Positions 14,363-25,717 are shown, numbered from the stretch's first letter. The stretch is 64,000 nucleotides of DNA from Bhargavaea cecembensis (GCF_000826125.2 NZ_LN651373.1:1408678-1472677), one strand, 5' to 3'. Notes: generated from the sequence alone by a model not told the origin. Numbers and translations are program-made.

Positions 14363-15490
14363 ATGAACAGAATTCTGATCATCGGCGGTGGAATCCTCGG
14401 TGCCTCCGCCGCTTATCACCTTGCCAAGGCGGGCAGGGACGTGACAATCATCGACCGGGGGGAGCGCGGCCAGGCGACCGGCGCCGCAGCCGGCATCATC
14501 AGCCCGTGGCTCTCTCAGCGGCGGAACAAAGCCTGGTATGCGCTCGCGAAGGGCGGGGCGGCGTTTTATCCTTCATTGATCGACTCGCTCGAACAGGACG
14601 GGGAGACTTCGACCGGCTACAAGCGGGTCGGCGCCGTCAGCGTGCATACGGATCCGGCCGTGCTCGATCTTGCGGAAGAACGGGCGTACTCGAGAAGAGA
14701 AGATGCGCCGGAGATCGGCGAGATCCTGCGGCTGTCGGAAGAAGAGACGCGCGAGCGGGTGCCGATGCTTGCGGATGATTTTGCATCCGTCTGGATCGGC
14801 GGGGCGGCAAGAGTGAACGGCCGCCAGCTTCTCGAAGCCCTTCTGTCCGGATCGAAAAAGCACGGGGCCCGGGAGATCGGCGGATCCGCGACCGTTTCGG
14901 CGGAAGAAGGGAAAGTCAACGGCGCCATCGTGGACGGCCGGCTGATCGAAGGGGACACCGTGATCGTGGCGGCGGGTGCCTGGGCGCCCGGGGCCGTCGC
15001 ACCGCTCGGCCTGAACGTCGATGTCCGGTCCCAGAAAGCGCAGATCCTCCATCTTCGGCTCGATGATCGGTCGACGGGGGAATGGCCGGTCATCATGCCG
15101 CCGCGGCGCCATTACATCGTTCCGTCGGAGGACGGCCGGATCGTCGTCGGGACGACCCACGAGGACGAGCATTCGTTTGAGCTGGAACCGACCGCCGGGG
15201 GCATCCACGAAATGCTCGACAAGGCGCTCGTCACGGCGCCCGCTCTTGCGGATGCCGCCTTTGAAGAGGCGAAGGTCGGCTACCGGCCGTTCACGGCGGA
15301 CAATCTGCCTGTCATGGGTCCGCTCGGCGGGTTTAAAGGTCTTTATTTCGCGAACGGGCTCGGTTCAAGCGGGCTCACCGTCGGGCCGTTCCTCGGGACG
15401 GAGCTCGCGAAGATGGTGCTCGGGGAGCCGCTCGATATCGACCCGGCCCTCTACGACCCGTCGAAAACGATCTTAAACGGTGAATCATGA
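14363..15490 (+). CDS. FAD-dependent oxidoreductase, DAO family
   Basis: The 375-residue protein begins with a Rossmann FAD motif (ILIIGGGILGASAAYHLAKAG) and has GAAAGIISPW, AAGAWAP and a C-terminal YFANGLGSSGLTVGP FAD-contact region. The family includes glycine/sarcosine oxidases and D-amino acid dehydrogenases; substrate not determinable here. The ATG at 14363 is chosen because the Rossmann motif starts there; the ribosome site (CAGGTG) is weak. The upstream open frame from 14030 overlaps the divergent EcsC gene and is a shadow. The next gene starts 16 bp downstream, so they may be cotranscribed. Confidence 0.87.
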   Translation: MNRILIIGGGILGASAAYHLAKAGRDVTIIDRGERGQATGAAAGIISPWLSQRRNKAWYALAKGGAAFYPSLIDSLEQDGETSTGYKRVGAVSVHTDPAVLDLAEERAYSRREDAPEIGEILRLSEEETRERVPMLADDFASVWIGGAARVNGRQLLEALLSGSKKHGAREIGGSATVSAEEGKVNGAIVDGRLIEGDTVIVAAGAWAPGAVAPLGLNVDVRSQKAQILHLRLDDRSTGEWPVIMPPRRHYIVPSEDGRIVVGTTHEDEHSFELEPTAGGIHEMLDKALVTAPALADAAFEEAKVGYRPFTADNLPVMGPLGGFKGLYFANGLGSSGLTVGPFLGTELAKMVLGEPLDIDPALYDPSKTILNGES

Positions 15491-15506
15491 AAAGGAGGGT
15501 TGCCGA

Positions 15507-17657
<2,151 letters not shown>

Positions 17658-17658
<1 letters not shown>

Positions 17659-18977
17659 TGAAACAGGCACTCCGTGAAACGACGCTCGGCATCCAGCATC
17701 TGCTCGCCATGTATGCGGGCGCCATTCTCGTACCGCTCATCGTCGGGGAGGCGATCGGGCTGACGACCGAGCAGCTCACGTACCTGGTCGCTGTCGACAT
17801 CTTCATGTGCGGCGTGGCGACACTCCTGCAGATCATGACGAACCGGTTCTTCGGCATCGGGCTGCCGGTCGTCCTCGGCTGCACGTTCACTGCGGTCGGT
17901 CCGATGATTGCGATCAGCGGCGACTACGGCATCGGGGCGCTTTACGGCTCGATCATCCTGTCCGGCCTGTTCATCGTCATCATCAGCCCGTTCTTCGGAA
18001 TGCTCGTGAAGTTCTTCCCGCCGGTCGTCACCGGTTCCGTCGTGACGATCATCGGCCTCACGCTCATTCCGGTCGCGATCAACAACATGGCCGGCGGACA
18101 AGGGGCGGCGGATTTCGGCTCGTCGACGAACATCGCCCTGTCGTTCGGAACCCTTTTCGTCATCATCCTCATCTATAAGTTCACGACCGGTTTCGTCCGG
18201 TCGATCTCGATTCTCCTCGGCCTCATCGCAGGCACGGCCGCCGCTGCCGCGATGGGCGCGGTCGACTTCGGAAATGTGCGGTCGGCCTCCGTTTTCCATA
18301 TGCTCGAGCCGTTCCACCTCGGGACGCCGACGGTCGTATGGCCGGCAGTGATCACGATGTGCCTCGTCAACATGGTCTCTCTCGTTGAATCGACCGGCGT
18401 CTACTTTGCGCTGAGCGACATCACGGGCAAGAAGCTCTCAAAGAACGACCTGTCCCGTGGCTACCGGGCGGAAGGGATCGCCGTCATGCTCGGCGGGTTC
18501 TTCAACGCCTTCCCGTACACGACGTTCTCTCAGAACGTCGGGCTCATCCAGATGTCCGGCGTGAAGTCCCGCCGCATCATCCTCATCACGGCCGGCATGC
18601 TCATTTCGCTCGGCTTCCTGCCGAAGGTCGCGGCGGTCACGACGATCATCCCGACTTCCGTGCTCGGCGGCGCGATGCTCGCCATGTTCGGCATGGTCGC
18701 CGTGCAGGGCATCAGCATGCTGAGCCGGGTGATGGGCGAGAAGCCGGAGAACGCAATGATCGTTGCCTGCGCCATCGGTCTCGGCCTCGGCGTCAGCGTC
18801 GTTCCGGACCTGTTCCAGGCCCTCCCGTCCGGCGTCCGCCTCCTGACGAGCAACGGCATCGTCGCCGGCAGCGTCACCGCCATCGTGCTGAATATCGTGT
18901 TCAACATGCTGCCGGGCAGGGAAGAAAAACCTGCCGACGAACAGGTTGCCGCTGTTGAGCATGCACACGAAGTTTGA
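17658..18977 (+). CDS. pbuX: Xanthine permease, NCS2 family
   Basis: The 439-residue membrane protein has about 14 helices and NCS2 motifs: GIQHLLAMYAGAILVPLI at the start, VVLGCTFTAVGPMIA, and the substrate-site helix VSLVESTGVYFALSDITGK. QNVGLIQMSGVKSR is the signature of the xanthine/uric acid permease branch. It imports xanthine with protons. It overlaps xpt by 1 nt and is followed by a terminator, so the operon is riboswitch-xpt-pbuX exactly as in Bacillus subtilis. Confidence 0.95.
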
Positions 18978-19009
18978 CCGGCCGGCGTACTGAAACATAA
19001 ACTGACCCC

Positions 19010-19042
19010 AGCTCCGCGCCGCACCGGCGACCGGAGCTTTTC
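19010..19042 (+). terminator. Terminator of xpt-pbuX
   Basis: AGCTCCG / CGGAGCT around a GC-rich loop, then TTTCTG. Confidence 0.75.
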
Positions 19043-19128
19043 TGTGCCTTCAGCAGGCTAAAGGAATTCAGAACTTCGGAACACCGGCCGTCTGATAGAA
19101 TAGGGAAGTCAACAGGAGGTCGTCTTTC

Positions 19129-19989
19129 ATGGGGAAAACCAAATTCATGCAGTCATCTGCGTATGACTATGTACGCGTCATTTTCGGGGCCGCGCTTGTC
19201 GGGCTCAGCTTTAATCTGTTCCTTCTGCCGACCCGCATTGCGGCCGGGGGCGTATCGGGGATCAGCACGATCCTCTATGAACTGCACGGCTGGAATCCGG
19301 CTTATGTCCAGTGGCTCATCAGCCTGCCGCTGTTCGTCCTGGCGATCCTGCTCGTCGGCAAGGAATTCAGCATGAAGTCGCTCGTCGGCACGTTCTTCGT
19401 CCCGTTCACGATCTGGCTGACCGGCGGCATGAAGCTGCACGTGGAAAACCCGCTCCTCGGATCAATCTACGGCGGAATTCTGCTTGGGATCGGCCTCGGG
19501 ATCGTCTACAGGGGCAACGGGTCCACGGGCGGAACGGCGCTCATCGCCCAGATTCTGAAGAAATACACCGGTCTGTCAAGCGGCTTCGCACAGCTGATCG
19601 TCGACGGGGGCGTCGTCCTCGCTTCGGCGTTCGTGTTTGACTTTGAGCTGGCGCTGTATGCGCTCATGTCGATCTACGTCACGAGCAAGGTGATCGACTT
19701 CGTCCAGCTCCGCACGTCGCCGACGAAGCTCGCCCTCATCATCACGGAGCGGGAGGCGGACGTCCAGGCGGTTATCCGCGACGAAGTCGACCGCGGCATG
19801 ACGAAAGTCCGGGTCGTCGGCGGTCACTCCGCCAAAGAACGGACAATGATCCTCTGCGTCGTGGAACAATCCGAAGCCGTCTACCTCAAGAAACTTCTCG
19901 AAGATAAAGAACCGTCTTCGTTCGTCATCTTCCTGAACGCATCGGAAATACTCGGCCGCGGATTCTCCTCGGAACGGATCTATGAATGA
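19129..19989 (+). CDS. YitT family membrane protein (DUF161 + DUF2179)
   Basis: The 286-residue protein has five to six N-terminal membrane helices with the repeated LPTRIAAGGVSGISTIL and RGNGSTGGTALIAQILKK motifs of the YitT membrane domain. A cytoplasmic DUF2179 domain (ALIITEREADVQAVI, RTMILCVVEQSEAVYLKKLL) follows. Function of the family is undefined. The ATG has CAGGAGGTCG about 8 nt upstream. The gene stands alone between two terminators. Confidence 0.88.
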   Translation: MGKTKFMQSSAYDYVRVIFGAALVGLSFNLFLLPTRIAAGGVSGISTILYELHGWNPAYVQWLISLPLFVLAILLVGKEFSMKSLVGTFFVPFTIWLTGGMKLHVENPLLGSIYGGILLGIGLGIVYRGNGSTGGTALIAQILKKYTGLSSGFAQLIVDGGVVLASAFVFDFELALYALMSIYVTSKVIDFVQLRTSPTKLALIITEREADVQAVIRDEVDRGMTKVRVVGGHSAKERTMILCVVEQSEAVYLKKLLEDKEPSSFVIFLNASEILGRGFSSERIYE

Positions 19990-19990
19990 A

Positions 19991-20018
19991 GCCGGCGGGA
20001 ATATTCCCGCCGGTTTTT
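19991..20018 (+). terminator. Intrinsic terminator after the YitT gene
   Basis: CCGGCGGGAA / TTCCCGCCGG with TTTTTCG. Confidence 0.92.
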
Positions 20019-20151
20019 CGATGTTTAAGCAGCCGGACGAAGGGAGATACAAAAGTGACGCGCGTATTCGACGCTTCCGGCAATTCCGGATATGGGGAAA
20101 AGGAGTATTTGCCGTTGAAATGCGGGCTCTTTTTTTGGTACCGTTTAGCTT

Positions 20152-20165
20152 GTCTGAAGTCAGAC
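20152..20165. promoter_or_regulatory. Inverted repeat upstream of nupC, candidate operator
   Basis: GTCTGA-AG-TCAGAC is a perfect 6-2-6 palindrome lying about 10 bp before the AT-rich TATATAA (20177) that could serve as the -10. A GntR-type regulator could bind such a site; no regulator gene is nearby. Confidence 0.4.
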
Positions 20166-20218
20166 CATCATTACATATATAACCGCGCGGAGCCGGTTGG
20201 ATTGTAGAGGGATCAGAT

Positions 20219-21433
20219 ATGAATAATATTTTGTGGGGCTTGCTCGGAATCGTGGCCGTGCTCGGCCTGGCGTTCCTCATGTCGGACGCCAAGCGGTCGA
20301 TCAAGCCGAGAACCGTACTCGGAGGCCTGGTCATCCAGCTTTTATTCGCGTTTGCCGTCTTGAAATGGGAAGCGGGAAGGAAAGGGCTGGAATGGTTTGC
20401 CGGCGTCGTCCAGAAAGTGATCGACTATGCGGGGGAAGGCATTAAGTTCGTATTCGGCCCCGCGGCGGACGTTGATAATTTTGGTTTCGTCTTTGCTTTT
20501 AACGTCCTGACGATCATCATCTTCTTCTCGTCGCTCATTTCCATTCTTTATTACCTCGGCATCATGCAGTGGGTGATCAAGCTCCTCGGCGGCGGTCTGT
20601 CCAAATTGCTTGGAACAAGCAAGGCGGAGTCGATCTCGGCCGCGGCGAACATTTTCGTAGGCCAGACGGAAGCGCCGCTCGTCGTCCGTCCGTTCATCTC
20701 CGGCATGACACGTTCCGAGCTGTTCGCGGTCATGACCGGAGGGCTCGCATCGGTCGCGGGGTCGACTCTCGCCGGATATGCGTTGCTCGGTGTCCCGCTG
20801 AAGTATCTGCTTGCGGCAAGCTTCATGGCGGCGCCGGCTGGGCTCATCATGGCGAAGATCATGATTCCTGAGAGGGAAAAACCGAATGAGGAAACATTCG
20901 AAATGGAAAAGGACAATGAATCGGCCAACATCATCGACGCGGCGGCCAAGGGGGCCGGGGATGGCCTCCACCTCGCGCTGAATGTCGGCGCGATGCTTCT
21001 CGCCTTCATTGCGCTCATCGCGTTGCTCAACGGGATCCTCGGTTTTGCCGGCTCGTTCCTCGGCTTTGAACACCTGACGCTTGAAGGGATTCTCGGTTTT
21101 CTTTTCGCCCCGCTCGCGTTCGTGATCGGTGTGCCGTGGGAGGAAGCCATGCAGGCAGGCAGCTTTATCGGCCAAAAGCTTGTGCTCAATGAATTCGTTG
21201 CGTACACGTCGTTCGCGCCGGAAATTCCGGATCTTTCGCCGAAGACGGTCATCGTCGTCTCGTTTGCGCTGTGCGGATTCGCCAATCTGAGCTCGCTCGC
21301 CATTCTGCTCGGCGGTCTCGGCGGTCTCGCACCGGACCGGCGGCCGGATATCGCCCGGCTCGGCATGCGGGCGGTCGCAGGCGGAGCGCTTGCTTCTCTG
21401 CTCAGCGCGGCCATCGCCGGCATGTTCATCTAA
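20219..21433 (+). CDS. nupC: Concentrative nucleoside transporter, NupC family
   Basis: The 404-residue membrane protein has CNT motifs: [16 protein letters not shown], then [22 protein letters not shown] in the substrate-binding core, and a C-terminal [10 protein letters not shown] plus [12 protein letters not shown] block ([13 protein letters not shown]). It imports nucleosides with H+ or Na+. Together with deoD and xpt-pbuX it supports nucleoside and purine salvage. The ATG at 20219 follows AGAGGGATC. The 200 bp upstream hold a palindrome and an AT-rich -10 candidate but no recognisable purine riboswitch. Confidence 0.92.
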   Translation: MNNILWGLLGIVAVLGLAFLMSDAKRSIKPRTVLGGLVIQLLFAFAVLKWEAGRKGLEWFAGVVQKVIDYAGEGIKFVFGPAADVDNFGFVFAFNVLTIIIFFSSLISILYYLGIMQWVIKLLGGGLSKLLGTSKAESISAAANIFVGQTEAPLVVRPFISGMTRSELFAVMTGGLASVAGSTLAGYALLGVPLKYLLAASFMAAPAGLIMAKIMIPEREKPNEETFEMEKDNESANIIDAAAKGAGDGLHLALNVGAMLLAFIALIALLNGILGFAGSFLGFEHLTLEGILGFLFAPLAFVIGVPWEEAMQAGSFIGQKLVLNEFVAYTSFAPEIPDLSPKTVIVVSFALCGFANLSSLAILLGGLGGLAPDRRPDIARLGMRAVAGGALASLLSAAIAGMFI

Positions 21434-21439
21434 GAAAAT

Positions 21440-21705
21440 GGAAAAGGGATGCGTCCGGAAAGACCGGAGCATCCCTTTTTTATGCTGGTAACACGTTCTG
21501 CTGAATCAAATCGATTTTCCTTCCCCAGTTGCCGGCCGGGGTTTGCCGCGGTATGATCCATCCACATGACAACTTAAGCAATGCAATCCCTGCCTTCTAT
21601 TGCATCCTTGCGGCCCTCAAGCCGCGCCAGTGTGAATAAGTCCGTTCCGTGCCATACGGGATGGACGCCAGATCTTGCCGATTCCGTTCATCATGAAGCA
21701 TTACT
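21440..21705 (-). ncRNA. Candidate structured non-coding RNA (minus strand)
   Basis: A good minus-strand sigma-A promoter (21712-21740) points into this gap, which has no convincing protein frame. The transcript folds into nested helices given here as plus-strand positions: P1 21556-21563 with 21659-21666, P2 21566-21571 with 21650-21655, P3 21572-21576 with 21637-21641. Together they enclose two hairpins, 21581-21587 with 21599-21605 and 21610-21614 with 21621-21625. P1 and P2 each contain a pair that is U-G as minus-strand RNA but A-C on the other strand, supporting the minus orientation. The 3' end could be the terminator at 21442-21482. I do not recognise the family. Confidence 0.5.
21442..21482. 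terminator. Terminator after nupC, usable in both directions
   Basis: AAAAGGGATGC and TCCGG arms pair with CCGGA and GCATCCCTTTTTT; T-rich tracts are present on both strands. Confidence 0.88.
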
Positions 21706-21711
21706 TTATCC

Positions 21712-21740
21712 AATATACACCTTTTAACGGCATTTGTAAA
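21712..21740 (-). promoter_or_regulatory. Strong sigma-A promoter reading leftward into the gap
   Basis: On the minus strand TTTACA (21740-21735), a 17-bp spacer and TATATT (21717-21712) sit just past the stop of the ABC exporter gene. Confidence 0.7.
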
Positions 21741-21753
21741 GCATCCCGGCTTG

Positions 21754-23487
21754 TCAGACGAGCTGCTGTTCGGCGTACTCTCGGTAGACGGGGTGGTTCT
21801 TGATCAGTTCGGCGTGGCTGCCGATCCCTGTGACCCGGCCGCCCTCGATAAAGACGATCTTGTCCGCTCCGACAATCGTCGACAGCCGGTGGGCAATGGC
21901 AAATGTCGTCCTGCCGGCCATGAGCCGGACGAGGGCCTCCTGGACCATCGCTTCCGAATGGCTGTCGAGGCTCGCCGTCGCTTCATCCATCATGAGGATG
22001 AGCGGATCCCGGAGGAAAGCCCGGGCGATGGCGATCCGCTGACGCTGTCCGCCGGAAAGCTTGATGCCCCGTTCGCCGATCTCCGTGTCGAGCCCGTCCG
22101 GAAACTCGCGGATGAATCCATCGGCGTAGGCCATCTCCGCCGCGAGCCAAAGCTTCTGGTCATCCGGGCGGCCGGTGCTGTCCATCCCGTACAGGAGGTT
22201 GTCGCGGATCGTTCCGGACATCATGGCGCTGTCCTGGGCCACGTAGCCGATGTGCCGCCGCCATTCTTCCATGGAAATATCGGCGATGGACGTGTCCCCG
22301 ACCCGGATTTCTCCACTGTCGGGCTCGTAAAACCGCTCCAGCAGGGCGAACAGCGTCGATTTTCCGCCACCGCTCGGACCCGCGAAGGCGATCATCTCAC
22401 CGGGTTTGGCGGTGAAGCCCACATTGTGCAGGACTTGTTCGCCGGTATTGTAGCTGAAGCTGACGTTGTCCGCAACGATCGGCTTCCCGGCGATGACCGC
22501 GGATTTTCCGGTCTGGCCGGGTTCCGGCTCGAGTCCGAGAATATGGATGATCCGCTCCGTTGCGCCTTTCGCCTTCTGCAGCTGGGTGAAGAACAGGGCG
22601 AAGGAAGTGACCGGGACGACGATCTGGAACAGGTAGAGGAGGAACGCGACGAGCGTACCCGTGGACATGGACCCGTCCGCCACGCGGATGCCTCCGTAGA
22701 CGATGATGGAGACGATGACCGTCATGATCACCAGATTCATGAGCGGGCCGATCAGGGAGTTGATCTTCGCTTCCCGAAGGCCGAATTTCAGGAGCCTGTC
22801 GATGCCGCCGAAGCCTTTCTTCTCCTCGTCCGCCTCGGCATTGGACGCCTTCATGAGCCGGATTTCGCTGATCGTCTGCTGGATACTGCCGCTGAAGGCG
22901 GCCGTCTCATCCTGCATGCCACGGGAAATCTTGGCCATTTTCTTGCCGAGCGGAATCATGATCAAGACGGTGACCGGGACGGAGATGAGCATGATGAGCG
23001 TCATTTTCCAATCCATGATCAGCAAAAGCGTGACCGCCCCGATGATCGAGATGATGCCGCCCACGAATTTCGGCACGTGGTCGGAGATGAGTTCCCGCAC
23101 GATCCCGGTGTCATTGACGACCCGGCTGACGGTGCCTCCGCTCGTCTCCGAGTCGAAGTGGGAGACCGGGAGCCGCAACAGCTGTCTCCACATGCGGACC
23201 CTCAGGTCGGCCACGACTTTCTGGCCGGAGTAGCTGAGCAGATAGGAAGACACCCCGCTGATGACCGCTTCCAGCAGGAATGCGATTGCGACCGCCGCAA
23301 TGAGCGGTGCGCTCAGCGAAGCCGCCGAAAAACCGTCGACGAGGTTGCGCGTGAGCAGCGGGATGGCGAGCGAGACGAGCGTGGTGACGAGAAAGCCCGC
23401 CAGGCCCGCCGACATGGCCGCTTTCGGGATCTTCGTTGTTTTGATCAGATGGTAGAATGTTTGCTTGCTGTTTTTGCCTGGGTCCAT
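21754..23487 (-). CDS. ABC exporter, fused permease-ATPase half-transporter (BmrA/LmrA-like)
   Basis: The 577-residue half-transporter has an N-terminal six-helix exporter domain (residues 1-310) and an ATP-binding domain with Walker A GPSGGGKST, signature LSGGQRQR, Walker B ILMMDEAT and H-loop AIAHRLS. It should work as a homodimer exporting drugs or lipids, as Bacillus BmrA does. The ATG is preceded by AAAGGAA. It is transcribed divergently from the GGDEF gene. No regulator or partner half-transporter is adjacent. Confidence 0.9.
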   Translation of the reverse strand: MDPGKNSKQTFYHLIKTTKIPKAAMSAGLAGFLVTTLVSLAIPLLTRNLVDGFSAASLSAPLIAAVAIAFLLEAVISGVSSYLLSYSGQKVVADLRVRMWRQLLRLPVSHFDSETSGGTVSRVVNDTGIVRELISDHVPKFVGGIISIIGAVTLLLIMDWKMTLIMLISVPVTVLIMIPLGKKMAKISRGMQDETAAFSGSIQQTISEIRLMKASNAEADEEKKGFGGIDRLLKFGLREAKINSLIGPLMNLVIMTVIVSIIVYGGIRVADGSMSTGTLVAFLLYLFQIVVPVTSFALFFTQLQKAKGATERIIHILGLEPEPGQTGKSAVIAGKPIVADNVSFSYNTGEQVLHNVGFTAKPGEMIAFAGPSGGGKSTLFALLERFYEPDSGEIRVGDTSIADISMEEWRRHIGYVAQDSAMMSGTIRDNLLYGMDSTGRPDDQKLWLAAEMAYADGFIREFPDGLDTEIGERGIKLSGGQRQRIAIARAFLRDPLILMMDEATASLDSHSEAMVQEALVRLMAGRTTFAIAHRLSTIVGADKIVFIEGGRVTGIGSHAELIKNHPVYREYAEQQLV

Positions 23488-23581
23488 GTCCGGTTTCCTT
23501 TCTTGACTTATGCGGTAATGTTTAGACGAATTCTAGAGATGGAAGATTCATGTCAGACCATTTCGAACGCTCTGCATTCAA

Positions 23582-23596
23582 TTGCTTTTCAAGCAA
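23582..23596. promoter_or_regulatory. Palindrome TTGCTT-TTC-AAGCAA between divergent genes
   Basis: Perfect 6-3-6 inverted repeat in the ABC exporter/GGDEF intergenic region, about 45 bp upstream of a likely TATACT -10 (23629-23634) of the GGDEF gene. Possible operator; nothing else supports it. Confidence 0.3.
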
Positions 23597-23666
23597 ACAT
23601 CTTTAAAGGCCCTTTCTCTATGCTATACTGTTTGGCATTGAGATTCCATCATAGGGGGATGCTCCG

Positions 23667-24302
23667 TTGGGGATAAAGGGGAGAATTTCGGCGGTCGGCG
23701 TCGTCATCCTGTTCAACATTTTGCGGTACTTTTATTATCATGTGTATTTGGATCTCCCCTTCAAGTGGGATTTCTTCGTCCTGACGGCGGTCTTTCTCGC
23801 GGTCGCCTGGTTCGGCGGCCATCAGTATGACCGGGCCGAATATCTGTCGAGGCGGGATCCGCTGACCGGCGCCTTCAACCGCAGATCGCTTGCGGAGTAT
23901 GTACACCGGCTCGCCCGGCAAGGGAAGGGCCGTTTTGCGGTCATCCTGTTCGATCTGGACGATTTCAAGCAGATCAACGACCGTTTCGGCCATGAGACCG
24001 GAGACGCAGTCCTGAAAAACTTCGCCGGGGAGCTGAAAACATTCATCGGCAAACGCGGGATCATCGCGAGATGGGGCGGGGATGAATTCCTGGCCGTCGT
24101 CCGCGATCCGGGCGAAACATTCAAGACCGAGTTGGCGTTCGAAGCGACGCAGCAGCTCGGCCGGTTATCTTATCAGGGCGGCCGGCCGGTGGGCGTTTCA
24201 TTCGGCATCGCCGTCTTCCCGGAAGACGGGGCCGATCTGGAAAAGCTCGTTGATGCGGCGGACCAGGCGATGTATGAAAACAAGTACGAACGCAAGGTAT
24301 AA
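23667..24302 (+). CDS. Membrane-anchored diguanylate cyclase (GGDEF)
   Basis: The 211-residue protein has two short membrane helices in the first 50 residues and a complete GGDEF domain. DPLTGAFNRRS starts the domain, ILFDLDDFKQINDRFGH binds metal, and ARWGGDEFL at about residues 134-142 is the intact active site. The inhibitory RxxD site five residues before GGDEF is absent. It should synthesise c-di-GMP at the membrane. No sensory domain is visible beyond the helices. The start is TTG at 23667, 9 nt after AGGGGGA; the nearby ATG at 23659 is out of frame. Confidence 0.88.
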   Translation: MGIKGRISAVGVVILFNILRYFYYHVYLDLPFKWDFFVLTAVFLAVAWFGGHQYDRAEYLSRRDPLTGAFNRRSLAEYVHRLARQGKGRFAVILFDLDDFKQINDRFGHETGDAVLKNFAGELKTFIGKRGIIARWGGDEFLAVVRDPGETFKTELAFEATQQLGRLSYQGGRPVGVSFGIAVFPEDGADLEKLVDAADQAMYENKYERKV

Positions 24303-24313
24303 AGGGTTTTTAC

Positions 24314-24342
24314 TTGTCAATACAAGTGGATTTCGGTAAGAT
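24314..24342 (+). promoter_or_regulatory. Sigma-A promoter for rlmN
   Basis: TTGTCA (24314-24319), 17-bp spacer, TAAGAT (24337-24342). Transcription would begin near 24349, which places the upstream ATG at the very 5' end and favours the internal ATG. A palindrome ACTTGT-CAAT-ACAAGT overlaps the -35. Confidence 0.6.
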
Positions 24343-24378
24343 GGACTAATGAATTTTGATGGAATGAGGCAAAAACTG

Positions 24379-25440
24379 ATGAAAACATCGATCTACGGAC
24401 TGACATTCGATGCGATGCAGGATTGGATGCTGGAAAACGGGCAGCAAAAATTCCGCGCCAAGCAAGTGTGGGACTGGCTGTACAAAAAGCGCGTCAAGTC
24501 ATTTGATGAAATGAAGAATATCAATAAAGAGTGCCGTACGCTGCTGGATGAGCAGTTCGAGCTCCGGACGATGGAAACGGCGGTCAAGCAGGAATCCGCC
24601 GACGGCACCGTCAAGTTCCTGTTCCGCCTTCAGGACGGCAATCTGATCGAGACGGTCCTCATGCACTTCAGCTACGGCCATTCCGTCTGTGTGACAACAC
24701 AGGTCGGCTGCAATATCGGCTGCAGCTTCTGCGCGAGCGGCCTGCTCCGGAAAAGCCGTGACCTCAACGCAGGCGAAATCGTCGAGCAGATCATGAACGT
24801 GCAGGAGTACCTCGACGGCTTCGGCGGCGGGGAGCGCGTCTCCAACATCGTCGTCATGGGGATCGGCGAACCGTTCGACAACTATGACAACCTGATGGCC
24901 TTTCTCCGAATCGTCAACAACGGGGACGGCCTGTCGATCGGCGCCCGCCACATCACCGTCTCGACGAGCGGCCTCGTGAAGGGAATCCGCAAATTTGCGG
25001 ACGAAGACCTGCAAGTGAACCTGGCACTGTCGATCCATGCGCCGAACAACGAGCTCCGGACGCGCATCATGAAGATCAACAAAGCGTTCCCGCTTGAGCA
25101 GGTGATGGACGCGATCGACTACTTCCTGTCGAAGAAAAACCGCCGGATCACGTTCGAGTATATCCTTCTGAACGATGTGAACGATCACGTCGAGGAAGCG
25201 CGGCAGCTCGCCAAGCTCCTGGAAAACAAGAAACACCTCAGCTACGTCAACCTCATCCCGTACAACCCGGTGGATGAGCACGACCAATACACCCGCAGCA
25301 ACAAAGCGTCCATCGACGCATTTGAAAAGACGCTTAAGCAGAAGGGCATCCAGTGCGGCGTGCGCCAGGAACAAGGCACCGACATCGATGCCGCATGCGG
25401 ACAGCTGCGGAGCAAGCAGATCAAAAAATCCGTTTCCTGA
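24379..25440 (+). CDS. rlmN: Dual-specificity RNA methyltransferase RlmN
   Basis: The 353-residue radical SAM enzyme has the CxxxCxxC cluster motif (CNIGCSFC), [14 protein letters not shown], and the resolving cysteine near the C-terminus (DAACGQL). It adds a methyl group to C2 of A2503 in 23S rRNA and A37 in some tRNAs. An ATG exists at 24349, but it coincides with the predicted transcription start. The ATG at 24379 has TGAGGC about 10 nt upstream and begins [11 protein letters not shown], matching relatives. Monocistronic with a terminator. Confidence 0.94.
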   Translation: MKTSIYGLTFDAMQDWMLENGQQKFRAKQVWDWLYKKRVKSFDEMKNINKECRTLLDEQFELRTMETAVKQESADGTVKFLFRLQDGNLIETVLMHFSYGHSVCVTTQVGCNIGCSFCASGLLRKSRDLNAGEIVEQIMNVQEYLDGFGGGERVSNIVVMGIGEPFDNYDNLMAFLRIVNNGDGLSIGARHITVSTSGLVKGIRKFADEDLQVNLALSIHAPNNELRTRIMKINKAFPLEQVMDAIDYFLSKKNRRITFEYILLNDVNDHVEEARQLAKLLENKKHLSYVNLIPYNPVDEHDQYTRSNKASIDAFEKTLKQKGIQCGVRQEQGTDIDAACGQLRSKQIKKSVS

Positions 25441-25460
25441 GCGGAAGAATATGAAGATGG

Positions 25461-25494
25461 GCGGCCGGAGAAGAACGTTTCTCCGGCCGTTTTC
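25461..25494 (+). terminator. Terminator after rlmN
   Basis: CGGCCGGAG / CTCCGGCCG with TTTTCT. Confidence 0.9.
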
Positions 25495-25680
25495 TACTGG
25501 GTGGGCTAGGGTTGGTTGTCTGAAAATATTGATTTTATTATCTCTGAGAATATTTTTCCTTTCCCCGAAATATAGTGGTTGTGGCTGCGGAGTGCAGTCC
25601 CGCTCAATTTTTTTTGGGAGATAGACCAGAAGAAGGTTGAAATGTTCTGTGCTTTCTGACAATATAGTAGATAGCGTCAG

Positions 25681-25695
25681 TTGAAAGCGCATACA
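25681..25695 (+). promoter_or_regulatory. Perfect cre (CcpA) site upstream of the aldehyde dehydrogenase gene
   Basis: TTGAAAGCGCATACA satisfies every position of the cre consensus WTGNAANCGNWNNCW. It lies 23 bp before the ATG, downstream of any promoter, so CcpA would act as a roadblock during growth on glucose. Confidence 0.75.
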
Positions 25696-25717
25696 AACGT
25701 GAGGGAGGAATGGAAAC

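Noticed and set aside
20030..20218. Purine riboswitch upstream of nupC
   Set aside because: A GGATATGG segment is present, but the TATAATC, GTTTCTACC and CCGTAAA elements are missing.
21543..21570. T-box riboswitch (ATACCGCGG resembles the T-box sequence)
   Set aside because: On the minus strand it reads GGATCATACCGCGG, lacking the AGGGTGG part; there is no stem I with AGTA/GNUG motifs and no aminoacyl-tRNA synthetase or amino acid gene downstream.
21751..23676. A 641-codon plus-strand open frame
   Set aside because: It is the antisense shadow of the ABC exporter gene, whose Walker A, signature and Walker B motifs are intact on the minus strand. The plus-strand product is Asp/Arg/His-rich with no domain, as expected for GC-rich antisense frames.
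25560..25600. Sigma-54 promoter upstream of acoD (TGGCTGCGGAGTGCA)
   Set aside because: The GG-to-GC spacing is one base short and the flanking consensus is poor; no sigma-54 activator gene is nearby.
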